Origin: Agarivorans sp. Alg241-V36
GTDB taxonomy: Bacteria > Pseudomonadota > Gammaproteobacteria > Enterobacterales > Celerinatantimonadaceae
Assembly (NCBI RefSeq): GCF_900537085.1
Contig: NZ_UNRE01000002.1
Location: 248,289 to 312,288 of the forward strand
Direction: 5' to 3'
DNA: 64,000 bases
The translations under genes and the position numbers were made by a program. The notes under the pieces were generated by a model. It had not been told where the DNA came from and did no database searches. It saw only the letters and a program-made list of their open reading frames with translations. Positions 10,401 through 18,990 of this stretch are shown here, one piece after another. How positions within the stretch are numbered: the first letter of the stretch is position 1; the number at the start of each line of letters is the position of its first letter.

Positions 10401-11289
10401 TTTAGCTTACAAGCTAAAACAGAGTCAGTTGCAGGGCAGTAATCAAGTGTACATTGAACAGCTACAGTTGGGTAAACGCACTAACAGTGAGAAGGCAACT
10501 TCATTACCGGTGGAGCTTGCTATTGCCTTGCTAGAAGATGATCAAGGCGTTATTGACCTAGGTTTGGAAGTGAGCGGTGATGTTAACGACCCCGACTTCA
10601 ATGTTGGCGGATTGGTAATGAAAGCCTTAGGCGGCGCACTTAAAAAAATTGTGACATCTCCCTTTGCTTTAATCGGCTCTTTAATTGGCAGTGATGAAAC
10701 CTTAAATGAAGTGAGCTTTGTTGCAGGCAGCAGTGAGATTGAGCAGCAACAGCTTACTCAACTGGGCCAATTGGCCGAAGGACTAAAAAAACGTCCACAG
10801 CTAAAAATTGCCTTAGTTGGCTCCATCGACCCCGCTCAAGATATTCCAGCTCTCAAAAGACAGGCTCTTGCTAAGCAGCTTAATCAACAGGCTAATTTAG
10901 ATATTGCGCCACAAGATATTAGCTTAAGTGCAGTACTAGAGAATCGCAGTTTGCGAACCGCTTTAGTTAACTTGGCTCAAGTAAATATTGAAGAAGCAAG
11001 CCGTAATGAAGACCGCCAGCAGCTCACTCAAAGCTTACAAGAGCAAGAGCTACTTAGCCCCGAGCGTTTAAATCAAGAATTACATAGCTTGTGGTATCAG
11101 CGCTTAGTAGACCAACAAACCCTTAATGATGGTGATTTAGAAAGTTTTGCAGAGCAGCGTGCCATTGCGGTGAAAGATGTGCTCACCGAACAAAACGAAC
11201 TGGCCATTGACCGGGCCTTTGTGCAACGCCAAGCATTAGACAAACAAAGCGGTAAGATGCTGGTAACCTTAAGTATTATTGCCGATTAA
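7432..11289 (+). CDS. DUF748 / AsmA-like envelope protein (1285 aa)
   Basis: A very long protein with one N-terminal membrane helix (AGVYFVIAFILYVVLSLSLLP, about 24-44), followed by WVIKQQVEKQLTQLTGHSVTLQQADFHPLKLSLTLRHFAI, the typical opening of DUF748 and AsmA-like proteins. The rest should lie in the periplasm as repeated beta-strand segments. Family members are thought to help envelope lipid or polymer transport, but no reaction is established for DUF748. Acidic Glu/Ser-rich linkers interrupt it (about residues 365-390, 585-660 and 845-870). Near the C-terminus, FVAGSSEIEQQQLTQLGQLAEGLKKRP followed by a Lys/Gln-rich stretch resembles an OmpA-like peptidoglycan-binding segment; this is tentative. 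Confidence 0.85.
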   Translation: MKAATRIGQLKMRWQQATAWQKAGVYFVIAFILYVVLSLSLLPWVIKQQVEKQLTQLTGHSVTLQQADFHPLKLSLTLRHFAIKELDEQQAQPLASFERLYVDFTLSSLFYWSWNFDALELDGLFFHLSRLKSGALNIDSLFPSTAEEQNAEPESSEQASVPRLRVTQFMLRNAQLKLSDYLPEQAVDFSISSFDLLLNDFYTQKTGDGANAYSIEAQVGERGRLSWSGAVDLPASQVSGSFALEEFQLPRLFAFLRPYTDLRISQGAVTLSTDYLIDYQQQFQFVTEQGLLSIDQFELSAFEDTRAKFEQLSLNNIVFDLNQQHLSLGDIGLNQGLLSANFDKHSQLDWLSWLHFDKLAVETQDPNDAEQGDKSSAIEEDVQDTQAASEDSPFVLSHNSIQVNDFELKLGEAWLGTAKKHQLLIQALSLGGFSSDMQQTTEIALDARLYKQTPVNAKLAFSGPEQRLSGQVSLSQLALSQLEKWYSPFVRLDINSGQLALSSELDMQLADSFTLTSSKGRLALSQINLAVPEQAENSHWLAANDLVADGINVDLTKQTVDIASISSEALEFIVSLDEQGNLDTLEHLGFAVNNNSEQSDTEIEPEQLSNLALESEPISADEASEISLEKQVKSELEQDTLAAEESDESEFEEQSGWLVNIGQLSAADSRFSLSEAYSGQMLNHQLKAPLIEVSNIRSDLSSAMSIVADLQAEQGGDIAISGEIALADKQAELNLKASQFGLAFYQAYLAQYTELKLESAKFNTDMQVQLDWQEQFALALKGPLSIETLHLKDARAQSDLLKWSEFNLSQLDLDTRQRRLALGELNFIQPYFLIEISEDFSTNLAGIVKSPEASETKLEQPTEELDEQAIKPENSQSASWQISIAQTQFSQGLVDFADYSLDPNFAAKIEKVAGKIGSLTQDPSQPAEVSLSGEVDGYAPVTFGGEIAPLAAEPAFDAALDFKHLELTRLNAYSGTYAGYVIERGQMSLALAYKLKQSQLQGSNQVYIEQLQLGKRTNSEKATSLPVELAIALLEDDQGVIDLGLEVSGDVNDPDFNVGGLVMKALGGALKKIVTSPFALIGSLIGSDETLNEVSFVAGSSEIEQQQLTQLGQLAEGLKKRPQLKIALVGSIDPAQDIPALKRQALAKQLNQQANLDIAPQDISLSAVLENRSLRTALVNLAQVNIEEASRNEDRQQLTQSLQEQELLSPERLNQELHSLWYQRLVDQQTLNDGDLESFAEQRAIAVKDVLTEQNELAIDRAFVQRQALDKQSGKMLVTLSIIAD

Positions 11290-11354
11290 TCGCGAAAGCT
11301 TGTTTTAAACCCTGTTCGGGCGATAATGCCACTGATTTTGTAAGGAAAAGCTGT

Positions 11355-12041
11355 ATGCAAAAGCTCCGACTCGTGGCCGAACACAACGATTTTATAGTGG
11401 TAAATAAACCTAGCGGAATTAACTTTCATACCGAGTCTGGCGAGTTGGGGCTGGTTGAATTGGCACGCCAGCAATTCGCCATAGAGTTATGGCCGGTGCA
11501 TCGCTTAGATAAGTTAACCTCTGGCTTATTATTACTAGCAAAAAACAAATCGGCGGCCGCGCGTTTTCAAGAACTGTTTAGCCAAGGTTTAGTCAACAAA
11601 TATTACCTAGCCTTAGTCTCTAACAAACCTAAGAAGAAACAAGGCTTAATAAAAGGCGATATGCTAAAAGCGCGTAACGGCAGTTGGAAGCTCGGGCATA
11701 GTAGTGATAACCCCGCCATTACTCAGTTTTTTAGCTTCGCCCTGTTACCAAAACGCCGTTTGTTTTTGTTAAAGCCCCATACCGGTCGTACCCATCAATT
11801 GCGGGTTGCCCTTAAAAGTTTAGGCGCACCAATATTAGGTGATGCTCGTTATGGCGGTGAGCCGGCAGAGCGGGGCTATTTACATGCCTTTGGCCTGCAG
11901 TTTAATTGGGGTGAGCAATCACTGCATTTTACGGCTTTAGATAACCTTGATGGTGATTTTGAGCGTTTTGAAATAGCAGAAAAAATTGCCAGTTTAACCA
12001 AACCTTGGGAAGTGGCCTTTCCGCAACTTAAAGGTAGTTGA
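11355..12041 (+). CDS. RluA-family RNA pseudouridine synthase
   Basis: A 228-residue protein of the RluA class without an S4 domain. The catalytic motif VHRLDKLTSGLLLLAKN (about 48-64) contains the invariant Asp that isomerises uridine to pseudouridine in rRNA or tRNA. The second conserved block, KPHTGRTHQLRVALKSLGAPILGDARYGG, is also present. Its length and opening (LRLVAEHNDFIVVNKPSGINFH) resemble the small TIGR01621-type subgroup rather than RluA, RluC or RluD, so the target base is unknown. ATG follows GTAAGGAAAAG. Confidence 0.9.
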   Translation: MQKLRLVAEHNDFIVVNKPSGINFHTESGELGLVELARQQFAIELWPVHRLDKLTSGLLLLAKNKSAAARFQELFSQGLVNKYYLALVSNKPKKKQGLIKGDMLKARNGSWKLGHSSDNPAITQFFSFALLPKRRLFLLKPHTGRTHQLRVALKSLGAPILGDARYGGEPAERGYLHAFGLQFNWGEQSLHFTALDNLDGDFERFEIAEKIASLTKPWEVAFPQLKGS

Positions 12042-12079
12042 TGGCATTGCTTAGAATTGTCGATTTTAAGCAAAAAAAA

Positions 12080-12105
12080 GAGCCGCTAATGCGGCTCAAA
12101 GGTTA
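12080..12105 (-). terminator. Intrinsic terminator read leftward
   Basis: GAGCCGC (12080-12086), loop TAAT, GCGGCTC (12091-12097). The run of eight A on the left (12072-12079) becomes a U tract on the minus strand. It would stop transcription coming from the CstA-family gene and the intervening element; it lies just after the convergent pseudouridine synthase gene. Confidence 0.7.
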
Positions 12106-12369
12106 GGGTCTGTTGAACTTTTCTGATGGTTTTTGCAGCAATTTATTAGCCATTTAGGCAAGGCAGTGAGTGTGCAGTTAAGTGAGCTTAATAATCACTC
12201 GCTAACGCTGAATAAATGGCTAAGAAATGCTGCCCGAAGGGTTCAGATAAGCGAACTTTACTCTTTGTTAAGCACTTCTTGCTTAGCCCACTAGGCTTTT
12301 AAGTGCTCGCCGCGATTAAAGCCCGCTTATCTCGAACAAAATTTCAACACCAAAGATCAACAGCCCCTA
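12104..12369. mobile_element. MITE-like hairpin element with terminal inverted repeats and TA flanks
   Basis: A 262-bp element (12106-12367) whose ends are imperfect inverted repeats: GGGTCTGTTGAACTTT on the left and, read inward from the right, GGGGCTGTTGATCTTT (14 of 16 match). Both ends are flanked by TA, as expected of a TA target-site duplication. The inside is almost entirely self-complementary. A first stem pairs 12135-12156 with 12211-12233 (GCAGCA...TAGCCATTTA). A second pairs 12241-12253 with 12324-12337 (GTTCAGATAAGCG, one bulge). AGCACTT/AAGTGCT (12271-12277 and 12301-12307) is nested in the second. No open frame or transposase is present, so movement would depend on an enzyme in trans. 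It starts right after a terminator and ends 9 bp from the CstA stop codon. Confidence 0.7.
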
Positions 12370-12378
12370 AGGATAATA

Positions 12379-13872
12379 TTAGGCTTCTTTGGCCGAATTT
12401 AGTCTTGTTGTGTCATCTAACTCTTCATCCAAATCATCTTCACCAATGCCTTTTAGTTTGGCAATCAGCAGCCCAGTAATGACTAACGTAGTAACCACTC
12501 CGGCCACGGTTGAGATAGTCATCGGCAATCCAAAGCCCAGCGTGCTTGAGTTTAGGATAAAGGTCACTACAACTGTTGTCATAAACATCGCCGGAACAGT
12601 GGTTATCCAGTGGAATTTATCATTGCGTAGCAAGTAAGCGGTGGCCGTCCATAACATCATCACTGCAGTGGTTTGGTTAGCAAAACCGAAGTAGCGCCAA
12701 ATAACCCCAAAATCTACTTGGGTAAGAATGCCGCCGATGATGAAAATAGGTAGCGCAATCAATAAGCGATTTTTAACCGGTTTTTGAGAAAGGTTAAAGT
12801 ACTCGGCCAAAATTAAACGGCTTGAACGAAATGCAGTATCGCCAGAGGTGATAGGTAAAATAACCACTCCCAAGAAAGCCAAGATGCCGCCAAATACACC
12901 TAGTAGACCAAAGGAAGCATCGTAAACCACTTTACCTGGGCCACCGTTAGCTACTGCAGCTTGTAAACCTTCCATCGAGTTGAAGAACGATAAAGCGATA
13001 GCACACCAAATTAAGGCAATAACACCTTCACCAATCATTGCGCCATAAAATACAAAGCGACCATTTTTCTCGTTCTCTACACAGCGCGCCATTAACGGTG
13101 ACTGAGTGGCATGAAAACCAGAGATAGCGCCACAAGCAATAGTAATAAACAGGGCTGGCCACAATGGTAAGTCGTTCGGGTTCATGTTAGTGAACATTTG
13201 GCTAACTTCAAAGTTGCCCATTACTTGGTGTTCACTAGAGAAAGCTACAGCGGTAATAAGCCCTACCGACATAAAAATAAGTAGCGCGCCAAATAGTGGG
13301 TAGAAACGACCGATAATTTTGTCGATGGGGACGATGGTAGCGATGATGTAGTAAACAAAAATTAGGCTAACCATAGTGCCTAAACCAAGGCTTAAACCCG
13401 CTTGGTCGTTAATCAGGTTGGTCAACATGCCTGCAGGAGCGGAAACAAACACCACACCAACTAACAGCAGCAAAACAATCGCAAAAATGTTCATAAAGTG
13501 ACGGGCGCTTTTTCCTAAATAGCGACCAGATAGAGCGGGGACTGAAGCGCCGCCATTACGAACTGACAACATGCCAGAGAAGTAGTCGTGGGTTGCGCCT
13601 GCAAAAATACAGCCAACCACAATCCATAACATGGCTGCTGGGCCGTAAAGGGCGCCCATAATTGGACCAAAAATTGGCCCCACGCCTGCAATGTTAAGTA
13701 ATTGGATTAAATAAACTTTTTTCTTCGACATCGGCACGTAATCAACGCCATCTTGCTTGGCATATGCCGGGGTTTGTCGTTGTTCTTTAATGCCAAATAC
13801 CTTTTCTACAAAGGCACCGTAAATGAAGTAGCCGCCGAGCAACGCTGCGACGCAAAATAGAAACCAAAGCAT
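12379..13872 (-). CDS. CstA-family (BtsT-like) pyruvate/peptide transporter
   Basis: A 497-residue polytopic membrane protein of the carbon-starvation CstA family. Conserved stretches include GPIFGPIMGALYGPAAMLWIVVGCIFAGATHDYFSGM, ISGFHATQSPLMARC and ITSGDTAFRSSRLILAEY. E. coli BtsT and CstA, about 700 residues long, take up pyruvate or peptides by proton symport; this protein belongs to the shorter class. The gene lies downstream, on the same strand, of a LytS-type kinase and LytTR regulator, which matches the BtsS/BtsR control of btsT. The 142-bp gap between regulator and transporter leaves room for a dedicated promoter. Pyruvate as substrate is inferred from context. Confidence 0.88.
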   Translation of the reverse strand: MLWFLFCVAALLGGYFIYGAFVEKVFGIKEQRQTPAYAKQDGVDYVPMSKKKVYLIQLLNIAGVGPIFGPIMGALYGPAAMLWIVVGCIFAGATHDYFSGMLSVRNGGASVPALSGRYLGKSARHFMNIFAIVLLLLVGVVFVSAPAGMLTNLINDQAGLSLGLGTMVSLIFVYYIIATIVPIDKIIGRFYPLFGALLIFMSVGLITAVAFSSEHQVMGNFEVSQMFTNMNPNDLPLWPALFITIACGAISGFHATQSPLMARCVENEKNGRFVFYGAMIGEGVIALIWCAIALSFFNSMEGLQAAVANGGPGKVVYDASFGLLGVFGGILAFLGVVILPITSGDTAFRSSRLILAEYFNLSQKPVKNRLLIALPIFIIGGILTQVDFGVIWRYFGFANQTTAVMMLWTATAYLLRNDKFHWITTVPAMFMTTVVVTFILNSSTLGFGLPMTISTVAGVVTTLVITGLLIAKLKGIGEDDLDEELDDTTRLNSAKEA

Positions 13873-14014
13873 GTCATCCTCTCAGTACTTAGTTGTAATC
13901 GAGGCCAGTATATTTAATCCAAAATGAGCAAACAGTAGCAGCTTGAGTGAGTGGTATTATTTAGTGTTTAGTGGTCGAAATAGCACTTAAGTGGTGTTGA
14001 TGAAATTAACACTT

Positions 14015-14758
14015 TTATAAGCCAAAATGCTCTTTAATCGACTTAAAGTAGCGGCGGCTTACTGGCAGCTGTTCGCCACTTTTGGTGAACAATACTGCGC
14101 CACCATTGTCTTCTAGGGATATTTCAGAGATCGCTTCTACATTCACCAAGTGTTGGCGGTGGCAGCGTAATAAAGGCGATTTATCTTCTAATACTTTTAG
14201 GGTGAGCTGAGTGTGATAGCTGCCATTTTCGGTGGCAACATGCACCCCACTTAGATCGCTAGAAGCATGCTCTATATCTTCCAAACGTATTAGTTTTACC
14301 CGTTGTTGGTAGTAGCAGGGAATTAAGCGAAGTTGCTGTTCTTTGAGCATGTGTTGATAGCGGTGGTGCGAGCCTGCGTCAGTGACTTCGGGCTGGCTAT
14401 CTGGCAGGCGCTCTTTTAAGCGTTTTATGGATTTACATAGGCGTGTTGGGTCGATGGGTTTAAGCAAATAGTCCACCGCATTTTGCTCAAAAGCATCTAG
14501 CGCAAATTGATCGTAAGCCGTCACAAATACAATGGCTGGCGCATTATCGCTATCAATCATGTTGGCGAGCTCTAAACCGCTAATTTGCGGCATTTCTATA
14601 TCTAAAAACAATACCTCGGCTTGGAGTTGCTTAAGGTGTTTTAAGCATTCGATGGCATTACCAAATTGCGCGACGACTTCAATTTCTGGGTAACTTTGCA
14701 GCATCTCTTGCAGTTCATCTCTGGCCAAGGGTTCATCGTCAACAATGATTGCTCTCAT
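14015..14758 (-). CDS. btsR: LytTR response regulator (BtsR-like)
   Basis: A 247-residue response regulator. The N-terminal receiver has VDDEPLARDEL, the phosphoacceptor Asp in EVLFLDIEMPQISG, and the conserved Lys in YLLKPID. The C-terminal LytTR DNA-binding domain runs from about 150 (IPCYYQQRVKLIRLEDIEHASSDLSGVHVAT...LLRCHRQHLVNVEAISEI...LPVSRRYFKSIKEHF). In E. coli BtsR activates btsT when BtsS senses external pyruvate. Here the start codon overlaps the kinase stop (ATGA), so the two are translationally coupled, and the CstA-family gene downstream is the likely target. The symbol rests on this arrangement. Confidence 0.87.
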   Translation of the reverse strand: MRAIIVDDEPLARDELQEMLQSYPEIEVVAQFGNAIECLKHLKQLQAEVLFLDIEMPQISGLELANMIDSDNAPAIVFVTAYDQFALDAFEQNAVDYLLKPIDPTRLCKSIKRLKERLPDSQPEVTDAGSHHRYQHMLKEQQLRLIPCYYQQRVKLIRLEDIEHASSDLSGVHVATENGSYHTQLTLKVLEDKSPLLRCHRQHLVNVEAISEISLEDNGGAVLFTKSGEQLPVSRRYFKSIKEHFGL

Positions 14759-16455
14759 TTATTTTGCTCCTCGGGCAGTGAGATGATAACGCGGGTATAT
14801 TGGTTCAGCTGGCACTCTACTTGTAGCGCGAATGAGGTGCCAAAGGCATTGCGTAAGCGGGTATCGACAATGTGCATGCCTAAGCCTTCGCTGGTGGCTT
14901 GTTCTGGTTTTTGATAAAGACCTGCATTGTCTTCCACAACCAGCTGTTTCACTCCATTGCTTACGCGGCTATAAATGGTGATTTCACCGGTTTCAAGCAA
15001 ATGAGCGGTGCCGTGTTTAATGGCGTTTTCGACTAAGGGCTGCAAGGTAAAGGTGGGCAACTCCAAGTGCATAAACGATTCATCAATATCTTGTTTAATC
15101 ACCAGCCTATCGGCAAAGCGCACTTGTTCAATATGCAGGTAAGCATTCACATGTTCCAGTTCCACGCTGACCAAACTACTTTGCTGGTTACGCTTTAAAT
15201 TAATTCGCAAGAACAAGGCTAAATCGGCAATTAGTAGGCGGGCAGAGCTGGCATCCCGTTTTACCACGGCACTAATGGTATTTAAGGCATTGAACAAAAA
15301 ATGCGGATTAATTTGTGCCCGCGCCAGTTTTAGCTCTGCTTCTGTGAGTAGCTGTTGTTGCTGTTGTACGTGGCTGTCGCGCAGCTGTTCGGCAATCACC
15401 TTAGCAATACCTTCACCTAGCGCGCGGTTAATGTGCAGAAACAAACGACGCTTCGATTCGTACAATTTCACGGTGCCAATCACATCGTTCTCGCTACCAC
15501 GAATAGGCACCACCAAGGACGAACCCAGTGGGCATTTATCACTTGAGCTGCATTGGTAGGGCTCTTCTACACCGTCGGCAAATACCACCCTGTTTTCATT
15601 AATCGCTTGGTAGGTTTGTTTTGAAGAAATAGGCCGACCGGCATGATGGTGGTCGCTGCCCATGCCTTTAAAAGCCAATACTTGTTGGGTATCAGTTATT
15701 GCCACCGCTGATACGCCGGTTTCTTCATGGATTATATTGGCAATACGAACCGCGTCTTCTTGTTTAAAGCCTTGGTGAAAAATACCCACCATACGCTGGG
15801 CGAGGTTAAGCGCCTTGGCCGAAGAGTGACTACTAAATTTGTCGTATAAACGGCGACGGTCTCTAATCATCATCATGAATAGCGCAGCACCTACAGAGTT
15901 AGCTAATACCATGGGCAAGGCTATAACTTCGACCAAAGCTAGCGCTTGCTCAAAGGGCTTAGCAATTAGCAGAATTAGCAGCATTTGTAGGGTTTCGGCG
16001 ATCAGTGTCGCGACAAAAGCAATGGTTGGTGAAAACAGATGTTCGTTGTGTAGGCTACGTCTGCGGATCCACAGGTGAAATAAACCGCCAACTAAGCCCT
16101 CTAAGGTGGTTGATACCGCGCAAGCGACATCGGTGAACCCGCCCATAAAATAGCGGTGCATACCGCCAGTAAAACCTACCAATAAACCAAGTACTGGACC
16201 ACCAAACAAACCACCGAGTACTGCACCCACTGCTCGAGTATTGGCAATGGCATCGTCAATGGCTAAACCAAAGTTAGACCCTAGAATACAAAAGCCGGAA
16301 AACAGGCAATAAATGGTGAGGGTATTAGGTAAGCGTGGCGATAAATTAGTGAGTGGAAGAAAGGCTGGCGTTTTACTTAACAGGTAAGCAATCACCAGAA
16401 AAACGCTCATTTGTTGGGCTAAAGATAATAGCAGGGAAAAATCACTCAATATCAT
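14755..16455 (-). CDS. btsS: LytS-type sensor histidine kinase (BtsS-like)
   Basis: A 566-residue membrane kinase. The N-terminal five-to-six helix LytS sensor (5TM_5TMR_LYT) spans about residues 10-195 and contains ANTRAVGAVLGGLFGGPVLG and GGMHRYFMGGFT. A GAF domain follows (about 225-350; ETGVSAVAITDTQQVLAF), then the His-kinase box RAQINPHFLFNALNTI with the phosphorylatable His and a HATPase domain (PLVENAIKHGTAHL, GLGMHIVDTRLRNAFG). E. coli BtsS (561 aa) has the same architecture and binds pyruvate. GAGG lies about 13 bases before the ATG. Confidence 0.9.
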   Translation of the reverse strand: MILSDFSLLLSLAQQMSVFLVIAYLLSKTPAFLPLTNLSPRLPNTLTIYCLFSGFCILGSNFGLAIDDAIANTRAVGAVLGGLFGGPVLGLLVGFTGGMHRYFMGGFTDVACAVSTTLEGLVGGLFHLWIRRRSLHNEHLFSPTIAFVATLIAETLQMLLILLIAKPFEQALALVEVIALPMVLANSVGAALFMMMIRDRRRLYDKFSSHSSAKALNLAQRMVGIFHQGFKQEDAVRIANIIHEETGVSAVAITDTQQVLAFKGMGSDHHHAGRPISSKQTYQAINENRVVFADGVEEPYQCSSSDKCPLGSSLVVPIRGSENDVIGTVKLYESKRRLFLHINRALGEGIAKVIAEQLRDSHVQQQQQLLTEAELKLARAQINPHFLFNALNTISAVVKRDASSARLLIADLALFLRINLKRNQQSSLVSVELEHVNAYLHIEQVRFADRLVIKQDIDESFMHLELPTFTLQPLVENAIKHGTAHLLETGEITIYSRVSNGVKQLVVEDNAGLYQKPEQATSEGLGMHIVDTRLRNAFGTSFALQVECQLNQYTRVIISLPEEQNK

Positions 16456-16672
16456 CAGCTATTAAAGCCTCGCTAGTTGGCGAAAGGATATCTGGCATTC
16501 AACGTAGATAGCAGCATATTAGCATACTGTTTGTCGCAACTAATAGGACTTACCAAAATCACTGGTAATGCTCTTAACAAGCTGGTAACGCTTGACTGCT
16601 TGCAAATGGTGTAAGCACTGGTATTGTGATGGGTTTCTATAATAATTAATCCCGCAACGGGAAAGGAAATGT

Positions 16673-17779
16673 GTGGCTAAATCTGCCACCGGAGTAACAG
16701 AGCAAATGCAAAAAGATCCAATTAACGATATTCATATTTCGTCAGAACAAGTATTAATCACCCCAGAACAGTTACGTGAGAAGCTTCCTGCTTCAGAAGA
16801 AGCACTGCAATTTGTATTGCAATCACGTAAAACTATCGCTGATATTTGCCACAAACGTGACTCACGTTTATTGGTAATTACTGGCCCTTGTTCTATCCAC
16901 GATTTAGAACAGGCAAAAGAATATGCTGCACGCCTGAAGAAACTGCACGATCAATATAGCGATCGCCTATTTATCGTTATGCGAGTTTATTTTGAGAAGC
17001 CTCGTACAACCGTAGGTTGGAAAGGTTTCATTAACGACCCGCACATGGACAACTCTTTTGATGTTGAAACTGGCCTGCACAATGCGCGTGAATTGCTAAC
17101 TTGGACTGCTGAGCTAGGTTTACCTGTTGCCACTGAAGCACTGGATCCAATTAGCCCGCAATACCTATCAGAATTATTCTCTTGGGCTGCGATTGGCGCA
17201 CGTACTACTGAGTCGCAAACTCACCGCGAAATGGCCAGTGGCTTGTCTATGCCAGTGGGCTTTAAAAATGGTACCGACGGCAACCTAGGCACAGCCATTA
17301 ATGCTATGCAATCTGCTGCTCACTCGCACCGTTTCATGGGTATTAACCAACAGGGCCAAGTATCTTTACTACAAACCCAAGGTAACCCAGACGGTCACGT
17401 AATTTTACGTGGTGGTAAACAGCCTAACTATGATTCAGTAAACGTAGCCTTAGCTGAGCAAGCGATGGAAAAAGCCGGTCTAGAGCCTAAATTGGTTGTT
17501 GACTGTAGCCACGCTAACTCAAGCAAAAATCACGAACTTCAACCATTGGTTGCCGCTAACGTGATTAATCAAATTGAAGAAGGCAATAAGTCAATCATTG
17601 GCTTAATGTTAGAAAGCAACTTGGAAGCGGGTAACCAACCAAGTGAAGCACCTAAATCTGCACTAAAATACGGTGTATCGGTTACCGATGCATGTATTGA
17701 CTGGACATCTACAGCAACACTGTTAGAGAAGATGTTTAACGATCTTGGTGATAGCTTAGCCAAGCGCTTGGCAAAATAA
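16673..17779 (+). CDS. aroF: 3-deoxy-7-phosphoheptulonate synthase (DAHP synthase)
   Basis: A 368-residue class I DAHP synthase, condensing phosphoenolpyruvate and erythrose 4-phosphate in the first step of aromatic amino-acid synthesis. Visible signatures are [63 protein letters not shown] and [12 protein letters not shown]. The start is GTG at 16673 after GGGAAAGGAAA; an ATG four bases upstream is immediately closed by a stop. It is followed 13 bp later by tyrA, the same order as the tyrosine-sensitive aroF-tyrA operon of E. coli, which is why aroF rather than aroG or aroH is chosen. No convincing TyrR box was found upstream. Confidence 0.92.
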   Translation: MAKSATGVTEQMQKDPINDIHISSEQVLITPEQLREKLPASEEALQFVLQSRKTIADICHKRDSRLLVITGPCSIHDLEQAKEYAARLKKLHDQYSDRLFIVMRVYFEKPRTTVGWKGFINDPHMDNSFDVETGLHNARELLTWTAELGLPVATEALDPISPQYLSELFSWAAIGARTTESQTHREMASGLSMPVGFKNGTDGNLGTAINAMQSAAHSHRFMGINQQGQVSLLQTQGNPDGHVILRGGKQPNYDSVNVALAEQAMEKAGLEPKLVVDCSHANSSKNHELQPLVAANVINQIEEGNKSIIGLMLESNLEAGNQPSEAPKSALKYGVSVTDACIDWTSTATLLEKMFNDLGDSLAKRLAK

Positions 17780-17792
17780 TAACGGAAACAAC

Positions 17793-18917
17793 ATGGTTCA
17801 AGCTCTTAATCTTTTACGTGACCAAATTGATGAAGTGGATCAGCAGCTTCTTGATTTGTTACAGCAGCGTATTCAGTTGGTGCATAAGGTAGGCGAAGTA
17901 AAAACGCAGCATGGCTTACCTATTTACGCACCGGACCGCGAAGCCGCGATGTTGGCTAAGCGTCGTGCCGAAGCTGAAAACAAAGGTGTACCGCCAGCCT
18001 TAATTGAAGACGTATTACGTCGGGTTATGCGCGAGTCGTATACCAGTGAAAAAGACAGTGGTTTTAAAACAATAAATCCAGAGCTTGGCAACATTGTGGT
18101 GATTGGTGGCCGCGGGCAGTTAGGGCGTTTGTTCGTGCAAATGTTTACTTTGTCCGGCTATCAAGTAGACGTTATTGGCAAAGAAGACTGGCACAAAGCG
18201 CCGGAGCTATTTGCTAGCGCTGGCTTAGTATTGGTGTCGGTGCCGATTAATCTTACAGAAACGGTAATTGCCCAATTGGGCAACTTGCCAGAAAACTGCG
18301 TATTAGCCGACATCACCAGTATTAAGTCTGCGCCGCTTAACAAAATGTTAGCTGTGCACAAAGGCCCTGTAGTGGGTTTGCATCCCATGTTTGGCCCTGA
18401 TGTACCTAGTCTTGCTAAGCAAGTGATTGTTTACGCCGACGGTCGTGGTGGTGAACAGTATCAATGGCTGTTGCAGCAGATGGGCATTTGGGGTGCACGC
18501 TTACATGCGGTAGAAGCTGAAAGCCACGATAAAGCGATGACTTTGATTCAGTCTTTACGTCACTTCACTTCGTTTGCCTATGGCATGCATTTGTCGCAAG
18601 AAGATGCCGACTTAAAACTGTTATTGGATTTAAGTTCACCTATCTATCGCTTAGAGCTTGCTATGGTAGGGCGCTTGTTTGCGCAGTCTCCTGATTTATA
18701 TGCCGATATTATTATGGCGTCTGATCAGAGTGCTGCCATGATCAAACGTTACCATCAACACTTCGGTGAGTTGGTAGAGTTAGTTGAGAATAAAGATCGC
18801 GCAGGCTTCATCGCTGCTTTTGAGCGGGTGAGTGAATGGTTTGGCGATTATTCTGAAGAGTTCTTAAAAGAAAGCCGCAGTTTACTGCAACAAGCTAACG
18901 ACAGCCGACGCTCTTAG
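17793..18917 (+). CDS. tyrA: Bifunctional chorismate mutase / prephenate dehydrogenase
   Basis: A 374-residue fusion enzyme of tyrosine synthesis, close to the 373 residues of E. coli TyrA. The N-terminal chorismate mutase domain (about 1-90) starts [33 protein letters not shown]. The prephenate dehydrogenase part begins with the NAD-binding motif [13 protein letters not shown] (about 104-116) and includes [16 protein letters not shown]. It sits directly behind aroF and ends at a strong terminator, so the two form a compact operon. Confidence 0.95.
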   Translation: MVQALNLLRDQIDEVDQQLLDLLQQRIQLVHKVGEVKTQHGLPIYAPDREAAMLAKRRAEAENKGVPPALIEDVLRRVMRESYTSEKDSGFKTINPELGNIVVIGGRGQLGRLFVQMFTLSGYQVDVIGKEDWHKAPELFASAGLVLVSVPINLTETVIAQLGNLPENCVLADITSIKSAPLNKMLAVHKGPVVGLHPMFGPDVPSLAKQVIVYADGRGGEQYQWLLQQMGIWGARLHAVEAESHDKAMTLIQSLRHFTSFAYGMHLSQEDADLKLLLDLSSPIYRLELAMVGRLFAQSPDLYADIIMASDQSAAMIKRYHQHFGELVELVENKDRAGFIAAFERVSEWFGDYSEEFLKESRSLLQQANDSRRS

Positions 18918-18935
18918 GCGGGTTTGTTAGCCACT

Positions 18936-18960
18936 AGCCAGTCTTAGGACTGGCTTTTTT
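18936..18960 (+). terminator. Intrinsic terminator after tyrA
   Basis: AGCCAGTC (18936-18943), loop TTAG, GACTGGCT (18948-18955), followed by a run of T. It closes the aroF-tyrA operon. Confidence 0.9.
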
Positions 18961-18990
18961 ATGTCGGTAACTCTTAAAGCGGTTATTTCA

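Noticed and set aside
12104-12369. Standard insertion sequence
   Set aside because: At 262 bp and without any open frame it cannot encode a transposase; only a non-autonomous element or structured RNA is possible.
16456-16672. TyrR box or aromatic attenuator before aroF
   Set aside because: No stretch matches TGTAAA-N6-TTTACA well, and there is no leader peptide rich in aromatic codons. Weak TTGACT/TATTGT promoter-like words have poor spacing.
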